Assembly (NCBI GenBank): GCA_006538405.1
Contig: BJKQ01000008.1
Coordinates: 2,108,001 to 2,172,000 of the forward strand
Origin: Hansfordia pulvinata
Lineage: Eukaryota > Ascomycota > Sordariomycetes > Xylariales
DNA length: 64,000 bases
Direction: 5' to 3'
Positions 34,579 through 46,800 of this stretch are shown here, in pieces (the stretch's first letter is position 1; every line of letters starts with the position of its first letter). Position numbers and translations under genes: made by a program. The notes below the pieces were generated by a model. The model saw nothing but the letters and a program-made list of their open reading frames with translations, made no database searches and was not told the DNA's origin.

Positions 34579-36158
34579 TGTAAGGAATCGTAGTGAGATT
34601 GGCGACTTGGGCTGGCGAGAGAGAAAAGTCGCAGTGACGGGCGTTCAGCCAAGTGTGCGCAGAGGGGCGAAAGCCTCAAGATGCCGACGAGGGATAAGCG
34701 ATGGAACGGACAGAACCAAAGACAATCAAGGCGAGGATAGACACGGCGCGGTGAGTTGTCGAAGAACACGCGCGCCAAAACTCGTTCTCCGGTTCGTACA
34801 GTTACTGTGAAGAGAAGAGGAGAAAGGAAAGGGTATCGATAGAAGGAAAGAAGAAAAGAGCAAGAGAGTGTGGGATGTAGCCGAGGGCAGAGGAGGAGCC
34901 AGAGGATTGGCGTCTGAGTGCAAGCAATTGATGGCCATGTGGCATCTTATCACCAGCGCGGCCGTGCCTGCCTCGTGGCGGATTCCGATGCCGAATGGAA
35001 CTTCCATTACTGTACGAGCGAGACTTCGAGTCTGTGTACCTGCAGAGCCTCGAGCACGGAGGGCTGTTTCTGACCAATCATAGTCCGCTTACTTCACCAT
35101 TACAGGCATCTGCCCACCTATTGCCGTGGGTAGTGCCGCCCCTGCTGCAGCAAGGGTCCTTTACGCTTGCGTGCCGGTACTCGACAATGCAGTACCTCGA
35201 GATTTACAGGTACCTAGGTACCATACTCGAATCGAGGTATTAGGTAAGGTAGCTCCTCCACGAAGCCAGGTCGTTTACTCGGTAGGTCCAGCATGCTCTC
35301 ATTCAGCCGTCATTTTCACATCAACAATACACACCTATCACGCAAGAAGAAGACTGCTTGTACAAAATCGCCCAGGTGACCATACTGGTGCTGCTTTACT
35401 AGGCTTCCATATACTACTGCTAGGTACAGAGAAAGAGACGCGAGCTGTCCCGCTCTCTTCCAGTACACGCAAGCTACGGAGTACTTGATGCAACGCATGG
35501 GGGCGGATGCGTCAGGATTGCAAAGGTTGCTTGGTTGCTTGCGGCTGCCCGCCCACTCGGCCACCCCCCCTCTTCGCCGACGCGGCCCCTCGGTCCGCCA
35601 AGCTGCAAAGCAAATAAGAATCTCACACACAGACCCACTGTCCGTAGTATTAGGTCGGCGACGTTGTTGAGAAGGTCCATTATGATGGTGAGCATGATGA
35701 GTGTTTGTCATGGTGGTCGTGTTGGTCTGGGCGGCGCCAAGTGGCGGTCGTTCCTCTTGCCGCCGCCCTCCAGAAAGTCGAAGACGTGCCAAAGTGCAAC
35801 AAAGAAAACCGAGAATAAAAGAATAAAAGAATCATAGGAAACGCGAAAAGCGGCAAGGCCGAGGTGAAGAGGCTGCTGCGGAGCCTGTGGCCGGCACAAG
35901 ATTGGTGCGCAAAACCCTGTCGGTCGGGCGAGCATCTTAGTCGTAACTTCGTGTCGTGGAAGAGACCTCAGAAAAAACCCCGAGGTCGGCCTTGCGGCTC
36001 GTCAGATCTGCATCACATCTCTTGCAACTGGCTAGCAGAAGGCTTCTCATGCATGCCCAAATCAACTGGCAAAGAGCGATACGCCGTCGAAACACCCGTG
36101 ACAATAACTCCAAAATTCGAGGCCGCCTAAGAGGGTATCAAGAAAGGCTTGCTCGCCT
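34579..36158. other. Intergenic region, promoter of the transporter gene
   Basis: This holds the leader of the gene starting at 34578 and the 3' flank of the KH gene ending at 36159. The segment 35200-35260 is dense in the dispersed GGTACC/TAGGTA motif family (AGGTACCTAGGTACC at about 35210). No coding frame is supported. Confidence 0.55.
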
Positions 36159-37471
36159 TTATTCCTCTGCCTGGGCCTGCTGGCTTCTGCGCATCTTCTC
36201 CGCCTCGAGGTTCTCGTACAGGAGGAAAAGTGCAGTCTCGTTGGCCTTGGCACTGCCCATGATGGTGAACATGCGCTCTCCAGTCTCGTCATGCGGCGCC
36301 TGCTTCGTATTAGCTCAACTGACATTCAAACGATGCAAGACATGGCGCTGTGAGGGTGCGAATCGAGTAGGTGCACTGCTTCTTGCAACGCCATATGACG
36401 TACCTTGGCAATCGAGATGCGAGCTCCGGAGCTCTTGCGAATTTCGCTGATCTTGCTGCCAGCACGGCCGATGATGCAGCCCACCATGTCGGCCGGGATG
36501 CTGATGTTCTGGGTCTGAATCTCCTCTCCATTCTCGTCATGAGTGGGAGGGCCGCGCATGCCAGCGTCCGAGTCGGAGCGACGGGTGTAAGGGCGTCCAC
36601 TGCCGTTGCTGAAATCGGCGCCGTTTCCAGTGCGTGTCACACGGGAGCTGGGTGTGAACTCGCGAGTGCTGGGAGCAGCGAAACCGCCGCCGTTGCCACC
36701 CGAAGTAGGGCTCAGAGAGCCGGCGCCGCCACTGGGTGTGGTGCGTACGACGGGATTGTAGAGGACGGTGCCGGTGCCACGCTGCCAGTCATCCACAAGG
36801 CACTTGCTGATTTCCCAGATGGCGACTTGAATACCCTCGGGGGTTCCCTGAACTTCGACAATGCGCTCGGTCGACTGGGGGAGCATTTCCTTCTGAGCAA
36901 CCATGCGCACGCCGGAGTGGTCTTGGATGTGCTTGATTTTCAAGCCCTGACGGCCAATGATGGTTCCCATCTGGTTGTGGGAGATGAGGAGCTTGATTTC
37001 TGGGAAGGACATCAATTGGTTAGTGCTGCTATTGGTGTAGGACTTGACGGGGACTGCCAAAAACTTACGGTGAGTTCCACTGGGCGAGATGACGCCGCCC
37101 ATGCCCATGGCAGGGGCGCCTTCCAGGAGAGAGCGCGCGACAAGAGCGTAGGCACGGGCAACAGCGTCGCAGCCACCGGTGATGGTCAAGACACGGTCAT
37201 GGACGCCCTGAACCACCTTGCTCACACCGGCCTTGACACCGGTCTCGTCGCGCAGATCAGCGACGTTCTTGCCGCCCTTGCCAATGATGACACCAGCCTC
37301 CTTGGAAGAGACAATGGCCCGCAGGGTCAGTTGCGCGGCAGCATACTCCTCGTCCGTCTTAGGGATAGGCTCGCCGTCAGAGCCCAGCTCGGGGCCATTG
37401 TCGTCGATCTTGAGCTGGTCGAGGGTGACGTCGTTGCCGTTGGGCGAGAGGCCTTCCTGGGGAGCAGACAT
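36159..37471 (-). CDS. Three-KH-domain RNA-binding protein (PCBP/Pbp2-like), three exons, 379 aa
   Basis: Exons are 37471-37069, 36999-36404 and 36299-36159. Intron 1 (69 bases) has GTAAGT, an internal CACTAACC branch site and CCCAG; because it is a multiple of three with no stop, it can be misread as coding. Intron 2 (104 bases) begins GTACGT and ends GAAGCAG. Three KH domains carry GXXG loops at GKGG (64-67), GRQG (150-153) and GRAG (312-315). A Ser/Gly-rich linker separates KH2 from KH3. The last exon completes KH3 (MFTIMGSAKANETALFLLYENL). The KH1-KH2-linker-KH3 layout is that of poly(rC)-binding proteins and yeast Pbp2/Hek2, which bind mRNAs and telomeric or silenced chromatin. The target here is unknown. 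Confidence 0.92.
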
Positions 37472-40400
37472 GTTGGCGGTTGGAGGTGGAGGTGGGGCAG
37501 ATAAGTGCGTAGAAGGAGTGGCGTAGGCTGATGATAAGTCGGATCGGGGGGATCAGAGCGGGACGAGGCGCGAGGTGTGATGGCACGCGCAGATAAGGTG
37601 CTTTAGCGAACGAACGCTTGAAGGGTGAGGACGAGGGCCGCGTGTAGGTGAATGGGCGAGGCCTCTACGTCGTGGTGATGGCGGTGGTAGTGGGGTGGTG
37701 ATGTAGTGGTGGAGGACAACCTAGGCGACCTCTGAGGATGGCGGGGAGGCGAGGTCAGCTTTGAAAGGGACCTTCTTGCGGGGCTCCAGGCAAGGTGAGG
37801 TAGGCGTGAGAGGCGCGATTGCAGCTGGTAAGTGGCGGGAAGGAGGGAGGCGAGGCGGGACGTCAAGACGGGGAGAGCATGAGAGATGAGAGGGGCGAAG
37901 AGGCTTATGGCGTCATGGGGAGGTGCTGAGGAAAGCCGTCCAGAGGGAGTTGGCGCGGTTGGACGGGAATGGGATGGGATGGGGAAGAAGAGAGGTGTTG
38001 ACAGAAGTGAGGTAAGGTCGAGGACTGGGAGGAGAGTGGTGACAAGAGGTGGAAGGTGGGCAGCAGGCCAAGCAGGGTAGCGCAAGAGCAGCCCGGTAGA
38101 GGAGGCAGTAGCGGCGGTCGACCAAACAGAAACAGTGGCGGCGGGGGAGCGCGCGGCAGCAGCAGCAGCAGCAGCAGCGAGGGAGGGAGGGAGACAGTTG
38201 GGTACCTGAGTGTGGAGTATGAGGTGAGGTATGGCATGTATGGGGTACGGCGACTCTGGACGTGCAAGACAGCGCGGCGAAAGACGAGGGTACGAGGACG
38301 GGATGCGATTGAATTGGCGAGCTAGGTACCACTCTCAAGAAGACCCGACACTCGTGCAGGTAGTAACTTCCTGTGGTCTTTGGCGTGGGTGGGCGGGCAG
38401 GTGCGACGCTGCTTGCCTGGCGCGTTCGCTCACTTCACTGCAGTGCCTCTACAAGTAGCCGTACCGACACAGTGGCTTCGGAGAGGCTGGGGGGAAAGGT
38501 AGCTCTACCTGGGTGTCGAGCTGGGAAAGAGTTCGGCGGGTGGGGTAGTGGCGGGAGACAGCGGTCTGATTGGCCCACAAGACAAGGGAGAAGAGACGGA
38601 AAGAGAGGGTCAGGGTCGAATGCGCATGCCAGGGCAAGAGGGGGCGGGGCGGGCAAGGTCCGTCGACGTTTATGGGGCGTGTACTCCGTAGGGCGAGATG
38701 ATAAGACCGAGGGAGAGAGAGAGGGCTGGTATGCGACGCGACGCCAGGCACTACCTCGATCTGGGCAGCCACTTTGCGGGTGAAATCTTACCTGAACCAG
38801 GCGCCTTAACAGGCCTTTCAGGCGGCTCCTTACGCTTAGATAGGCACTCGGCGGACGGCGCGGCGCAGGCGGATTTGAGGTTTGCGCAGAGCTTTGAGAG
38901 TTCTCATAACACAGAGGGCCAGTATGGCCTAGATGCGCCGGTCGAGGCTGGCAGGTACGAGGCACGAGCTGGAGAAAGGCACAAAGGGTCCAGAAGGTGG
39001 ACGGGTCTGCAGACGGGAGCAGTTATTAGCAGCTGAAGGTGTGGCAGGGTGATTGACGGGCATGGGACGGGAGGAGTGGGCAGTGGGCAGTGGGAAACGC
39101 GGGATGGCGGGGTGCACTGTGGGCTGGCTGATGCTACATGTACATAAGTTGGAACCACCCAAGGTGCCTACCTAGCCTCCACTGGTTGCTCTATGCCCTC
39201 CAGCGGGCACTAGGTGGTACCTAAGTTAGTGGCTATTTACCAGGTACAGAGAGCGAGCAGCATCCGACCAGGGCTGTCCAGTCGTGAGGTCAAGTCAGTT
39301 GCCGAGTACTCCATGTAGTCGCACCTCTGTCCATTACCTGAGGTAGATACCACCTACCTACCAACTTGGATATCCAACATGGGCTGATGGGAGACAATGT
39401 TGGGTCTTACTCAGTTTCTGACAGTAACTGGAGCGTGGGCAAGACGATGGACTTTCTGCAGACTGTAGCGGCCTTGAGGAGCCATGAGCGAGGCCGGACT
39501 GGGGACTGAGAGAGCCGTGGGGAGATCCATACACGAGTACGAGTACTGACCAGTCAGTGCGAGGCGAAACAACCCTGGGTGCCCGGTCAATCGGGCGTGT
39601 CGCGTGCGGCGTTCGGGAAATGGGCTCTAGGTAAGGCAGGAGGTACCTAACCTCCGGATGGGAAGGGGGTTTAGGAGGATGGATGACAGCTGGAGCGATG
39701 GATCCGGCCCGGAAAGCGGCAGACCCCGGCGTACTCGTATGCTTAGGTACCTATTCAAGGTATGCGACGGAGGCAAGGGGCCGAGAAGAGAGCAGTTGGA
39801 TGTGAGGCAGAAGACAGATACGGATGGGGAAAAGGTGAGGAGGGGGGTGGCTGTGGGTGTGTCGAGAGTGAAGCTGAGGGAGAAGGGAGGTAGACACGAA
39901 GAGAAACGTGATCGTCACCTTGGGCATAGGATGTACGTTGTATCGGGCGTACAAGCACCGATAGACTGCCCGCAAATCAAGCGTGGCAATAGGCCAGCCA
40001 GCCCAACACGAGTTTCTGGGCACCGCCCGCTCGGCCTCGCCTCCGCCAGGGCCATGACCTCACTGTCGCGCTTGTGCCAGGTCGGGCGGGCGGAGTGCAG
40101 TCGAGCAGAGAACCGGATTCGTTGAATGAGACCAACATCACCACGGATATCTTCGAATGTCTAGGATGGCACGATCTGAAAGTTTTCCGGCTTCCGCATC
40201 TTCGCATCTTGGCTCGCGGCTCTTCCGAAGATACCGTAGATCATGACAGCTTACCCAAGGAACATACTTAGCTTACCTAGTGACCGAATTGTGGCTTCAT
40301 TTTGCCTCCGTCTCCCGCAATGCAAACTCCTGAGATCCCAGGTATGGGGCGCGCCCAAGTGCGGTGACGGCGGCCACACAGCAGATATCGCAGGGCCGTG

Positions 40401-40743
40401 CTCACACCGTGCTCACCTCAGCTTTGTCTGCCACGGCTGGCCGTATCTGACTTCGACCGAGGGGTTCTCGCGTACTCGTATCTCATACCTCCCACATCTC
40501 GGTTTTCTTCTTTCAACCAGGGCGCTTTTCTTCATGCTTTGCTGAATTGATGTTGAATTTTCCTATGATTAACGACGTCTCCGGCGTAGCCAGACTCTGC
40601 ATAAACCCGAGAAGGCCCCAGCGCTGCTTGCAGGCTCACCTAAGGGGCATGCGATGCGGGCTTTCTCTCCCTCCCACTGGGCCGCGAGTCCTGCGCGACC
40701 ATGAACATGGAATAAGCTCGTTCGGCAGACTTCCTCTCCTACC
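37472..40743. other. 3.3 kb intergenic region, promoter of the KH gene
   Basis: The first 700 bases upstream of 37471 are pyrimidine-rich on the minus strand, as expected for a leader and promoter. An (AGC)n run lies at 38158-38178. The stretch 39150-39760 is dense in TACCTACC, GGTACCTAA and ACGAGTACGAGTAC words. Reading frames are short and unrecognisable. 40560-40743 is the 3' flank of the next minus-strand gene. Confidence 0.5.
38158..38178. repeat. (AGC)7 trinucleotide repeat
   Basis: A perfect AGC run, about 690 bases upstream of the KH-protein start codon. Confidence 0.9.
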
Positions 40744-42699
40744 TCACCGCTGCCGGAGCGTCGCCTCGTGCTGCAGCCAGAACCTCTTGCACGTGACGTG
40801 GCCCCAGTGTTCTACCCACCACTCGCCAAAGCTGTCTTCCACCTGGTGGTCCACCTTGGCCAGCCTCTCGTCGCGCTTCAGCCCGCAGATCAGACACGCC
40901 TTGGCCGCCGTCGGCACCCCCTTGGCCGTCTGCACCGGCATCGTCTCGCTCATCTCGGGCACTTGCAGCTGCTCCCCCCTGCCCTGCGCCGCCGAGTTGG
41001 CCGCCGCCACGGCGGACCGCAGCCGCCCCACGTACTCTTTCCACGCCGCCACCACGTCGCCCGCCTCGCGGTCCTCGCGCTTCGTCTGCGCCTTGTCCAC
41101 CCCGGCCAGCTTCATCCCTTTGCTGCCCGCCGCGGAAATGGACATGCTCTGCGATAGGAACTTGTCCCGGTGCCACCGGAGCTTGCGCCCGGCAATGATC
41201 CGGCACGCGACCGCCGCCAGCGCGAGGTATCCCTGGAGATACTCGATCGTCTTCGGGTCGGTGAGTACGCGGTTCTTGATCGAGTTGTTCTTCCCGTTCA
41301 CGGGCTTGAACAGGGCGCCGTCGGCCTCCCCAATCAGCTGCGGGAACACCGACATGAGCACCGAGGGCGGTGGGATGTTGATCGGCGGTATGTCGTCCTT
41401 GGCTGTAGTGGATCTGACTTCGGGCTGAGCGTCTGTCGAGTCCCAGTCCCAGGAAGAGTCGAGGGCCGCCGACGCCGCCGACGCACCCTTGGCTGACTGT
41501 TTGGTTTGTGCAGCGGGGTTTGTGGGCGCGACTGGGTCCCAGTCCCAGGAAGAATCGAGCGAAGCAGGCTTTGGCGCAGGCTTGCCCGCTCCCCCTTTGG
41601 GGTTTCCAGAGGGTTTTGCGGGCTCAACAGACTCCCAATCCCAGTCTGCGTCGACTGCCTTTGCTGCTGGAGGCTTGGAACTTGAAGCTGTGGCCCCGAA
41701 GCTGCCCCACTGACCACAGGACTCTTGTTTCTTCTGGCCAAAGTTGTTTTCGTACGATGGCCAGGCGGTTACGGGGGTTTCCCGTGTTTTGCCTTTGGGC
41801 TCCTGGTGCTGGTCTGATGAGCCGATAGGAGGTGTAGTGACTGCCAGCCCCGGGAAGGGGCTGCGGTCTTTTAGCGGGGGCGAAGTTTGAGGGGGGGAGT
41901 ACGGGGGAGGCGGCCCGTCTATATCCAGACCCGAAAGCAGATCGAGAGCGGAATCGTACTGAGCTGGCGGCGGGGCCGCCGCCGGGACTGGGGCCGGCGC
42001 CCAAGCTGGTGTGGGTGCCTGCGCTGGTGCTGAGACTCTGGGCGCAACGCCCACGGTCTCAAAGTCTCCAAAGTCATCATCGTCGTCCTCGTCGTCGTCC
42101 TCGGGCGACTGCCCATCAAAGTCGTCGGCGTCAAAAAGCACATTGGGATCCGGATTCGCTTGGCGTGAGGCCGGCGCCGGCGCCGGCTTCTGGGGGCTTT
42201 CCTCCAGAATGCCCAGGGCGCCGCCGGATCGCTGGGGGCCTTTGGAAGCTTGCGGGGGCGGGGTGGAGGTATCAAGACCGACGAGACTGTTTGTCATCAA
42301 ATCAAACGTCGAGGCGCGCACCAACTTCTGGGGCCCGGGGCCCTGGCTCTGGAAAGAGCTCGGCCCAACCGGCCGGCTCAATGGCTGCGGTGCTGGGACT
42401 TTGGCCGGAGCCGGCGGGTTGGCGGTTTCGGCCACCTCGAAGTCGCCCCAACCATCATCGTCGTCGGCCTCTTGAGTAGCGGCGGGTTGCTGCGCAGGCT
42501 GCAGGTCAGCCAGGGCGCCCCATGCCGAAAGCGAGGCGGGTTGCTGCGCAGGCTGAAGCTGGGTAGCTGCCCAAGGACTGGTCTGGGTGGTCGAGGGGCC
42601 GGCGGGAGCAAAGGAGAGGGAGCCCGCAGGTTGACTTTGATGCCGAGCGTGGGCAGCCTTGGGAGGCGCGTCAAACTCGGCGAACAGATCAGCTGACAT
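40744..42699 (-). CDS. Trafficking-adaptor-like protein with zinc-binding C-terminus (651 aa)
   Basis: A single exon. The N-terminal 450 residues are Pro/Ala/Gln-rich and disordered but hold repeated short motifs. These are LFAEFD (5-10), WGDFE (84-88) and FGDFE (about 209), resembling acidic-phenylalanine peptides bound by AP-1 gamma-ear and GGA domains, plus three DWDW/SWDWD motifs near 353, 383 and 415. The C-terminal 210 residues are ordered: a helical block (LQGYLALAAVACRIIAGRKLRWHRD), a charged segment (DKAQTKREDREAGDVVAAWKEY), and a probable zinc site with Cys602, Cys605, His631/His634 and Cys637. From memory, fungal homologues are often labelled 'Ser/Thr kinase Ppk6', but no kinase motif (G-loop, HRD, DFG) is present. 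I infer an endosome/Golgi coat accessory protein. It is divergently paired with the TBC gene at 43865. Confidence 0.8.
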   Translation of the reverse strand: MSADLFAEFDAPPKAAHARHQSQPAGSLSFAPAGPSTTQTSPWAATQLQPAQQPASLSAWGALADLQPAQQPAATQEADDDDGWGDFEVAETANPPAPAKVPAPQPLSRPVGPSSFQSQGPGPQKLVRASTFDLMTNSLVGLDTSTPPPQASKGPQRSGGALGILEESPQKPAPAPASRQANPDPNVLFDADDFDGQSPEDDDEDDDDDFGDFETVGVAPRVSAPAQAPTPAWAPAPVPAAAPPPAQYDSALDLLSGLDIDGPPPPYSPPQTSPPLKDRSPFPGLAVTTPPIGSSDQHQEPKGKTRETPVTAWPSYENNFGQKKQESCGQWGSFGATASSSKPPAAKAVDADWDWESVEPAKPSGNPKGGAGKPAPKPASLDSSWDWDPVAPTNPAAQTKQSAKGASAASAALDSSWDWDSTDAQPEVRSTTAKDDIPPINIPPPSVLMSVFPQLIGEADGALFKPVNGKNNSIKNRVLTDPKTIEYLQGYLALAAVACRIIAGRKLRWHRDKFLSQSMSISAAGSKGMKLAGVDKAQTKREDREAGDVVAAWKEYVGRLRSAVAAANSAAQGRGEQLQVPEMSETMPVQTAKGVPTAAKACLICGLKRDERLAKVDHQVEDSFGEWWVEHWGHVTCKRFWLQHEATLRQR

Positions 42700-43864
42700 G
42701 GCTACCCTATGCAGTGTACATGCCGAAGAGCCTCAGACCACGACGGGGCGAGCAAGCGCTATATAAGGCGGCGCGGCGCGCGATCGGGCGATGGCAGGAG
42801 AGCTGGACCTGCCCTGGGCAGAGCTCGACCGGGTCGACGGGGATGACGGGTGCGTGCAGAAGGGCGGCGGATGAGGATCCTGGGCCTGGAGGCGGACGAG
42901 GTCAACAAGCTCGGGTTCTTACCGAGCGGGCAGCCGGGACGTGGCCGTGGCAGCAGAGGGCGGAATCTCAGCAGACAGATCAACCGAGCCGGGGAGGATG
43001 GTGGCAGAAGGAGTCAAAGCAGTGTAGGGGAGACGGACATGGGCCGGGCGGAGAGGTTCGACCGCATGCTTCTTACTCGTCGCGCGATGTGAAGCGAAAT
43101 GGCCAGGTCGGCGCAGGCAGGCATTCCGTGCCCACGCTACCGGCTATTTCCATCCAGGGAAGCCCGGGGGCGTCCAACCCGTGCGACGGGCCCCTGTAGG
43201 GAGGGCAGCCAGCGTCCATGCCAGCGTCCACGGGTTGAGTCCAGTGCCAGTGGAGCCCAGTGAAGCTACGCCAGCGCCGCCCTGGGAGGCCTGGAGACAC
43301 TGGAAGTAGTACTGGAGGCACTGAACCCCGCTGCTAGCGCCGGCCACGCGGGCGCCCATGCCACTGGGCTGCCCGCTCGTGCTCGTTTATAGCTGGAGAT
43401 CCTTGTACCCGGACCTTAGTGCTGACAGCTGGGGTACATCGGGCACACCAGGAGCAGTCAGGGCCCCAGCGCGATAGGCGACGCGAAGGACGGCTGACCA
43501 AGTACTCGCTGCCGCCGCTCTGGTCAGTCTGTCCGCCCGTGTACATCCGCAGCCCACGACAGGCCACAGCCCAGCCCGCACCACGAGCCCGGCCAGAGGT
43601 ATCCGAGGCGCGAGTCGGGCGAGGCAGGTACCTCAGCGCCCTCCCCCTCCAACTTGGCCCTCCCCGACGCCCGGGAGCGACAGCGACATTGGCGAACCCG
43701 TCCCAAGCCGCGAGGGTGCTTTTGTCTCGATTCCCTGCACTGCTCGCGCTGCCGAGCTTCAGCCCACCCCCGTCCAGCAACTCCTCCCCCCCGACAGACA
43801 AGCTGTCTCCGATGCGGTGGCCCCAAGACGGCCTCCAGCTCCGCAAGCGCCCGCAGCCCTCACG
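42700..43864. promoter_or_regulatory. Divergent promoter region between the adaptor-like and TBC genes
   Basis: About 1.17 kb separates two start codons pointing away from each other. A possible TATA (TATATAAG at 42761-42768) sits 62 bases upstream of the minus-strand start, but as written it points toward the plus strand. The TBC side is C-rich before its ATG. No coding frame is supported between them. Confidence 0.5.
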
Positions 43865-46800
43865 ATGAGATCACTGGCTGAATCAACGTTGGTAGCCCCC
43901 GCCCCGCCGTCCGGGCCACCTCCACCTCCACCTCCACCTCCGTGACGGACCTCGCGGTAGTCCGTTGTGGCCACTGTTCGGCTGGGGCTGCCGGCCCGAG
44001 CCTGCCTTCCCGCAAACCTGGTCTAATCTTCTCCCTTTGCTGCCCAGAAAGAGGTGGCATCACACGCTCGACCGCAGCTCTACTCTCGCCCATCTCCAGC
44101 ACGCCGTCAGGGCCGACGGGCCTCAGAGCCCCTGTGTTGCTGGCGCCAGATCCGTTTGCTGGAAGGTATGTTGGCCTGCCACTCGTCCTCCCCTCCCAGC
44201 TTGTGATTCTCGACCCAACGCTCATTCTCCCCTTGCAGGCATTCCTCCTGAGCCAGAGCACCGCCTCCTCCAGCTGGTCGCAGGTCCTGCTCGGGGCCCG
44301 GAGCACCTATTCTTCCCTCAGAGATCACTTCCTCAAGTACATCGAGCACCCCGAGTATCTCGCCGCCGGCTCTTCGGACCCGCTCGCCGACGACGCTGAT
44401 GTGAGTGCCGGCTAGCAACCTTGCCCGTCCCGCATTTTCCCCAGAAACTCACCCCTGCCAGTCTCCGTGGAACACCCTGCGCCAGGATGAGCTTCTCAGG
44501 GCCGAGATACTCCAGGACGTCCAGCGCCTGCCTGACGAGCCTTTCTACCACAAACCCGAGACCCAGGCCCTGGTCCTCGATGTGCTCTTCATCTACTGCA
44601 AGCTCAACCCCGACGTGGGCGGCTACCGCCAGGGCATGCATGAGCTCCTCGCCCCCATCGTCTGGGTGGTCGACCAGGACGCGCTGGACCCCGTCGACGC
44701 CGCGTCCGACGCCTCGGCGGACCTCGAGATGATCGAGATGCTCGACGCCTCCTTTGTCGAGCACGACTCCTTTGCTCTCTTCTCCAAGGTGATGGAACAT
44801 GCAAAGGGCTTCTACCAAGTCAGCGAGCCGGCTCCGGGCCAGCCGCCGGGCCCGAATCCGCAGCCCGGGGGCCCGTCCATAGTGGAGCGGAGCCAGCACA
44901 TCCACGAGACCTGCCTCTACCGGGTCGACCCGGAACTCGCAGACCACCTGAAGAGCATCGAGATCCTGCCGCAGATATTCCTCATGTAAGTGCCCGGGCC
45001 AGATATGCCGATGCGGGGCAAGCCGCTGACACGACGGTTACCCCGTCCGAAGCCGATGGATCAGGCTTCTGTTCAGCCGGGAGTTCCCCTTTGGCCAGAT
45101 GCTGGTCCTCTGGGACACGTTGTTCTCCATCGACCCGTCCTTCAGCCTCATAGACTTGATCTGCACAGCCATGCTTGTCAGGATACGCTGGGATCGTGAG
45201 TTAGAACCCCCCCCCCCCAAGAAAAATATCTCGTGCTCGCGATTACCCGTAGTAGGAGCTGACCTCCAAGCGCAGTCCTGGAAGCGGACTACTCCACGGT
45301 GCTCCAGCTGCTCCTCAAATACCCGGCGCCCGTGGAGCCGCACGGCCCGCACACCTTCGTCGACGACGCGTTGTTCCTGCGGGGGAGCCAGAACGCGGCG
45401 GGCGGGTCCGCGCTGATAGAGAAGTACACGGGCAGGCCGCCGGCCGAATACCCGGGCCCGGGAGGCCCCCAGACGCCGCGCAGACGGGGCTCGAGCCCCC
45501 GGCGCGGGCCACCGGCGGTCCCGCGGTCGCCGCTCTCGCCGTCCCGGCTGCTACCGCAGCCGCAGCAGCCGCGGGTGGGCGTCGAGGCGCTCTTCCAGGG
45601 CGCGGCTAAGGGCATGCTCGAGAGGGGCGAGAAGCTCGGCATCAACCAGGCCGTGCGCGACGCCATGGGGGAGATCCGGCGGAACGTCTCGGAGGCCAGG
45701 AGCAACCTGAAGGCCAACCGCGACCTGCTCTCCGAGCCCGGCCCTGGCTCTGGCGGCTCTGGCGGCGGCGGCAACAGCGTGGGCATCCGCGCCGTCGCGG
45801 CCATGGACCGCAGGAACAAGCAGCTCGCAGCCATGCTCGACGAGACGGTCGGCGCGCTGCGCCAGCTCGCGGGCTCGGACATGGAGGACAGGAAGCAGCA
45901 CCAGGAGGCCATCGAGATCGCCGCGGCAAAGGTCCAGTTCGTCCAGGTGTACCTGCAGGACTCCACCATGGCCCTGCCTAACGACAACGACGACGACGGC
46001 GGCGGCGGCGGCGGCGACGACCTCGCGTCGCGGTCACCCCGCGTCGCCGGCCTCGAAAAGCCGAGCGTCGCGGCCCGTGACCGCGGGAGGGGGGGCTCCG
46101 TCGCCGAGTCCCCGGCGTCGCCCGCCGCCGCCGCCGCCCCCCATCTCTAAAGGCAGCCGGCTCCCTCCCCGGCAGAGACGGCGCGCCAGCCCCAGAAGAA
46201 CCACAGCACACGCACACGCACACGCACGCCGGCCGCGGAGCCCCGGGGACGAAACCCCCTCCCGCCATAGACCCCCTGGGCGCCAGCTCCTCCTCCCCGG
46301 CCGCCGCCGCCGCCACAGACCCCCTGGGCGCCAGCTCCTCATCCTCCCCCACCACCACCACCACCACCACCATCCCGGCCCCGCAGCGGCCCGCGCCCCG
46401 ATCCCCACGCGCTCGACCCTGGCCCAGTCCTCCTTCTCCTGGATGCTCGAGCCCGACGCCTCCCCCTCCAGCTCCCCCGCCGGCGGCGGCGGAAGCGGTG
46501 ACGCGGTCCTCCCCACCGCCCCGGTCCTGAGCGGGCCCTTCGGCCACCACCGCTCCCGCCCGTCCAGCGCCGCCGCCGCCGCCGCCGCGGGGAGGGGCAG
46601 CGCGGCGGCGGCGGACCCGGGTTCCCGCCGCAAGAACTCCGCGGCGGCCGCCGCCGCCGCACGCGAGCGAGCCGCCTTCCTCTTCGGCGACGATGATGAC
46701 GACGACGACGATGATGATGTTGATGATGACGATGATGACGGCGACGACAATGACAAGGACAAGGACAAGGACAAGGGTGATCAGCAGAGGAAGAAGAAGA

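Noticed and set aside
36371..37504. 377-codon open frame on the plus strand
   Set aside because: It is the exact antisense shadow of the KH-domain gene, whose three GXXG motifs and splice sites are clear. The Ala/Gly/Val-rich composition is what codon bias on the other strand produces.
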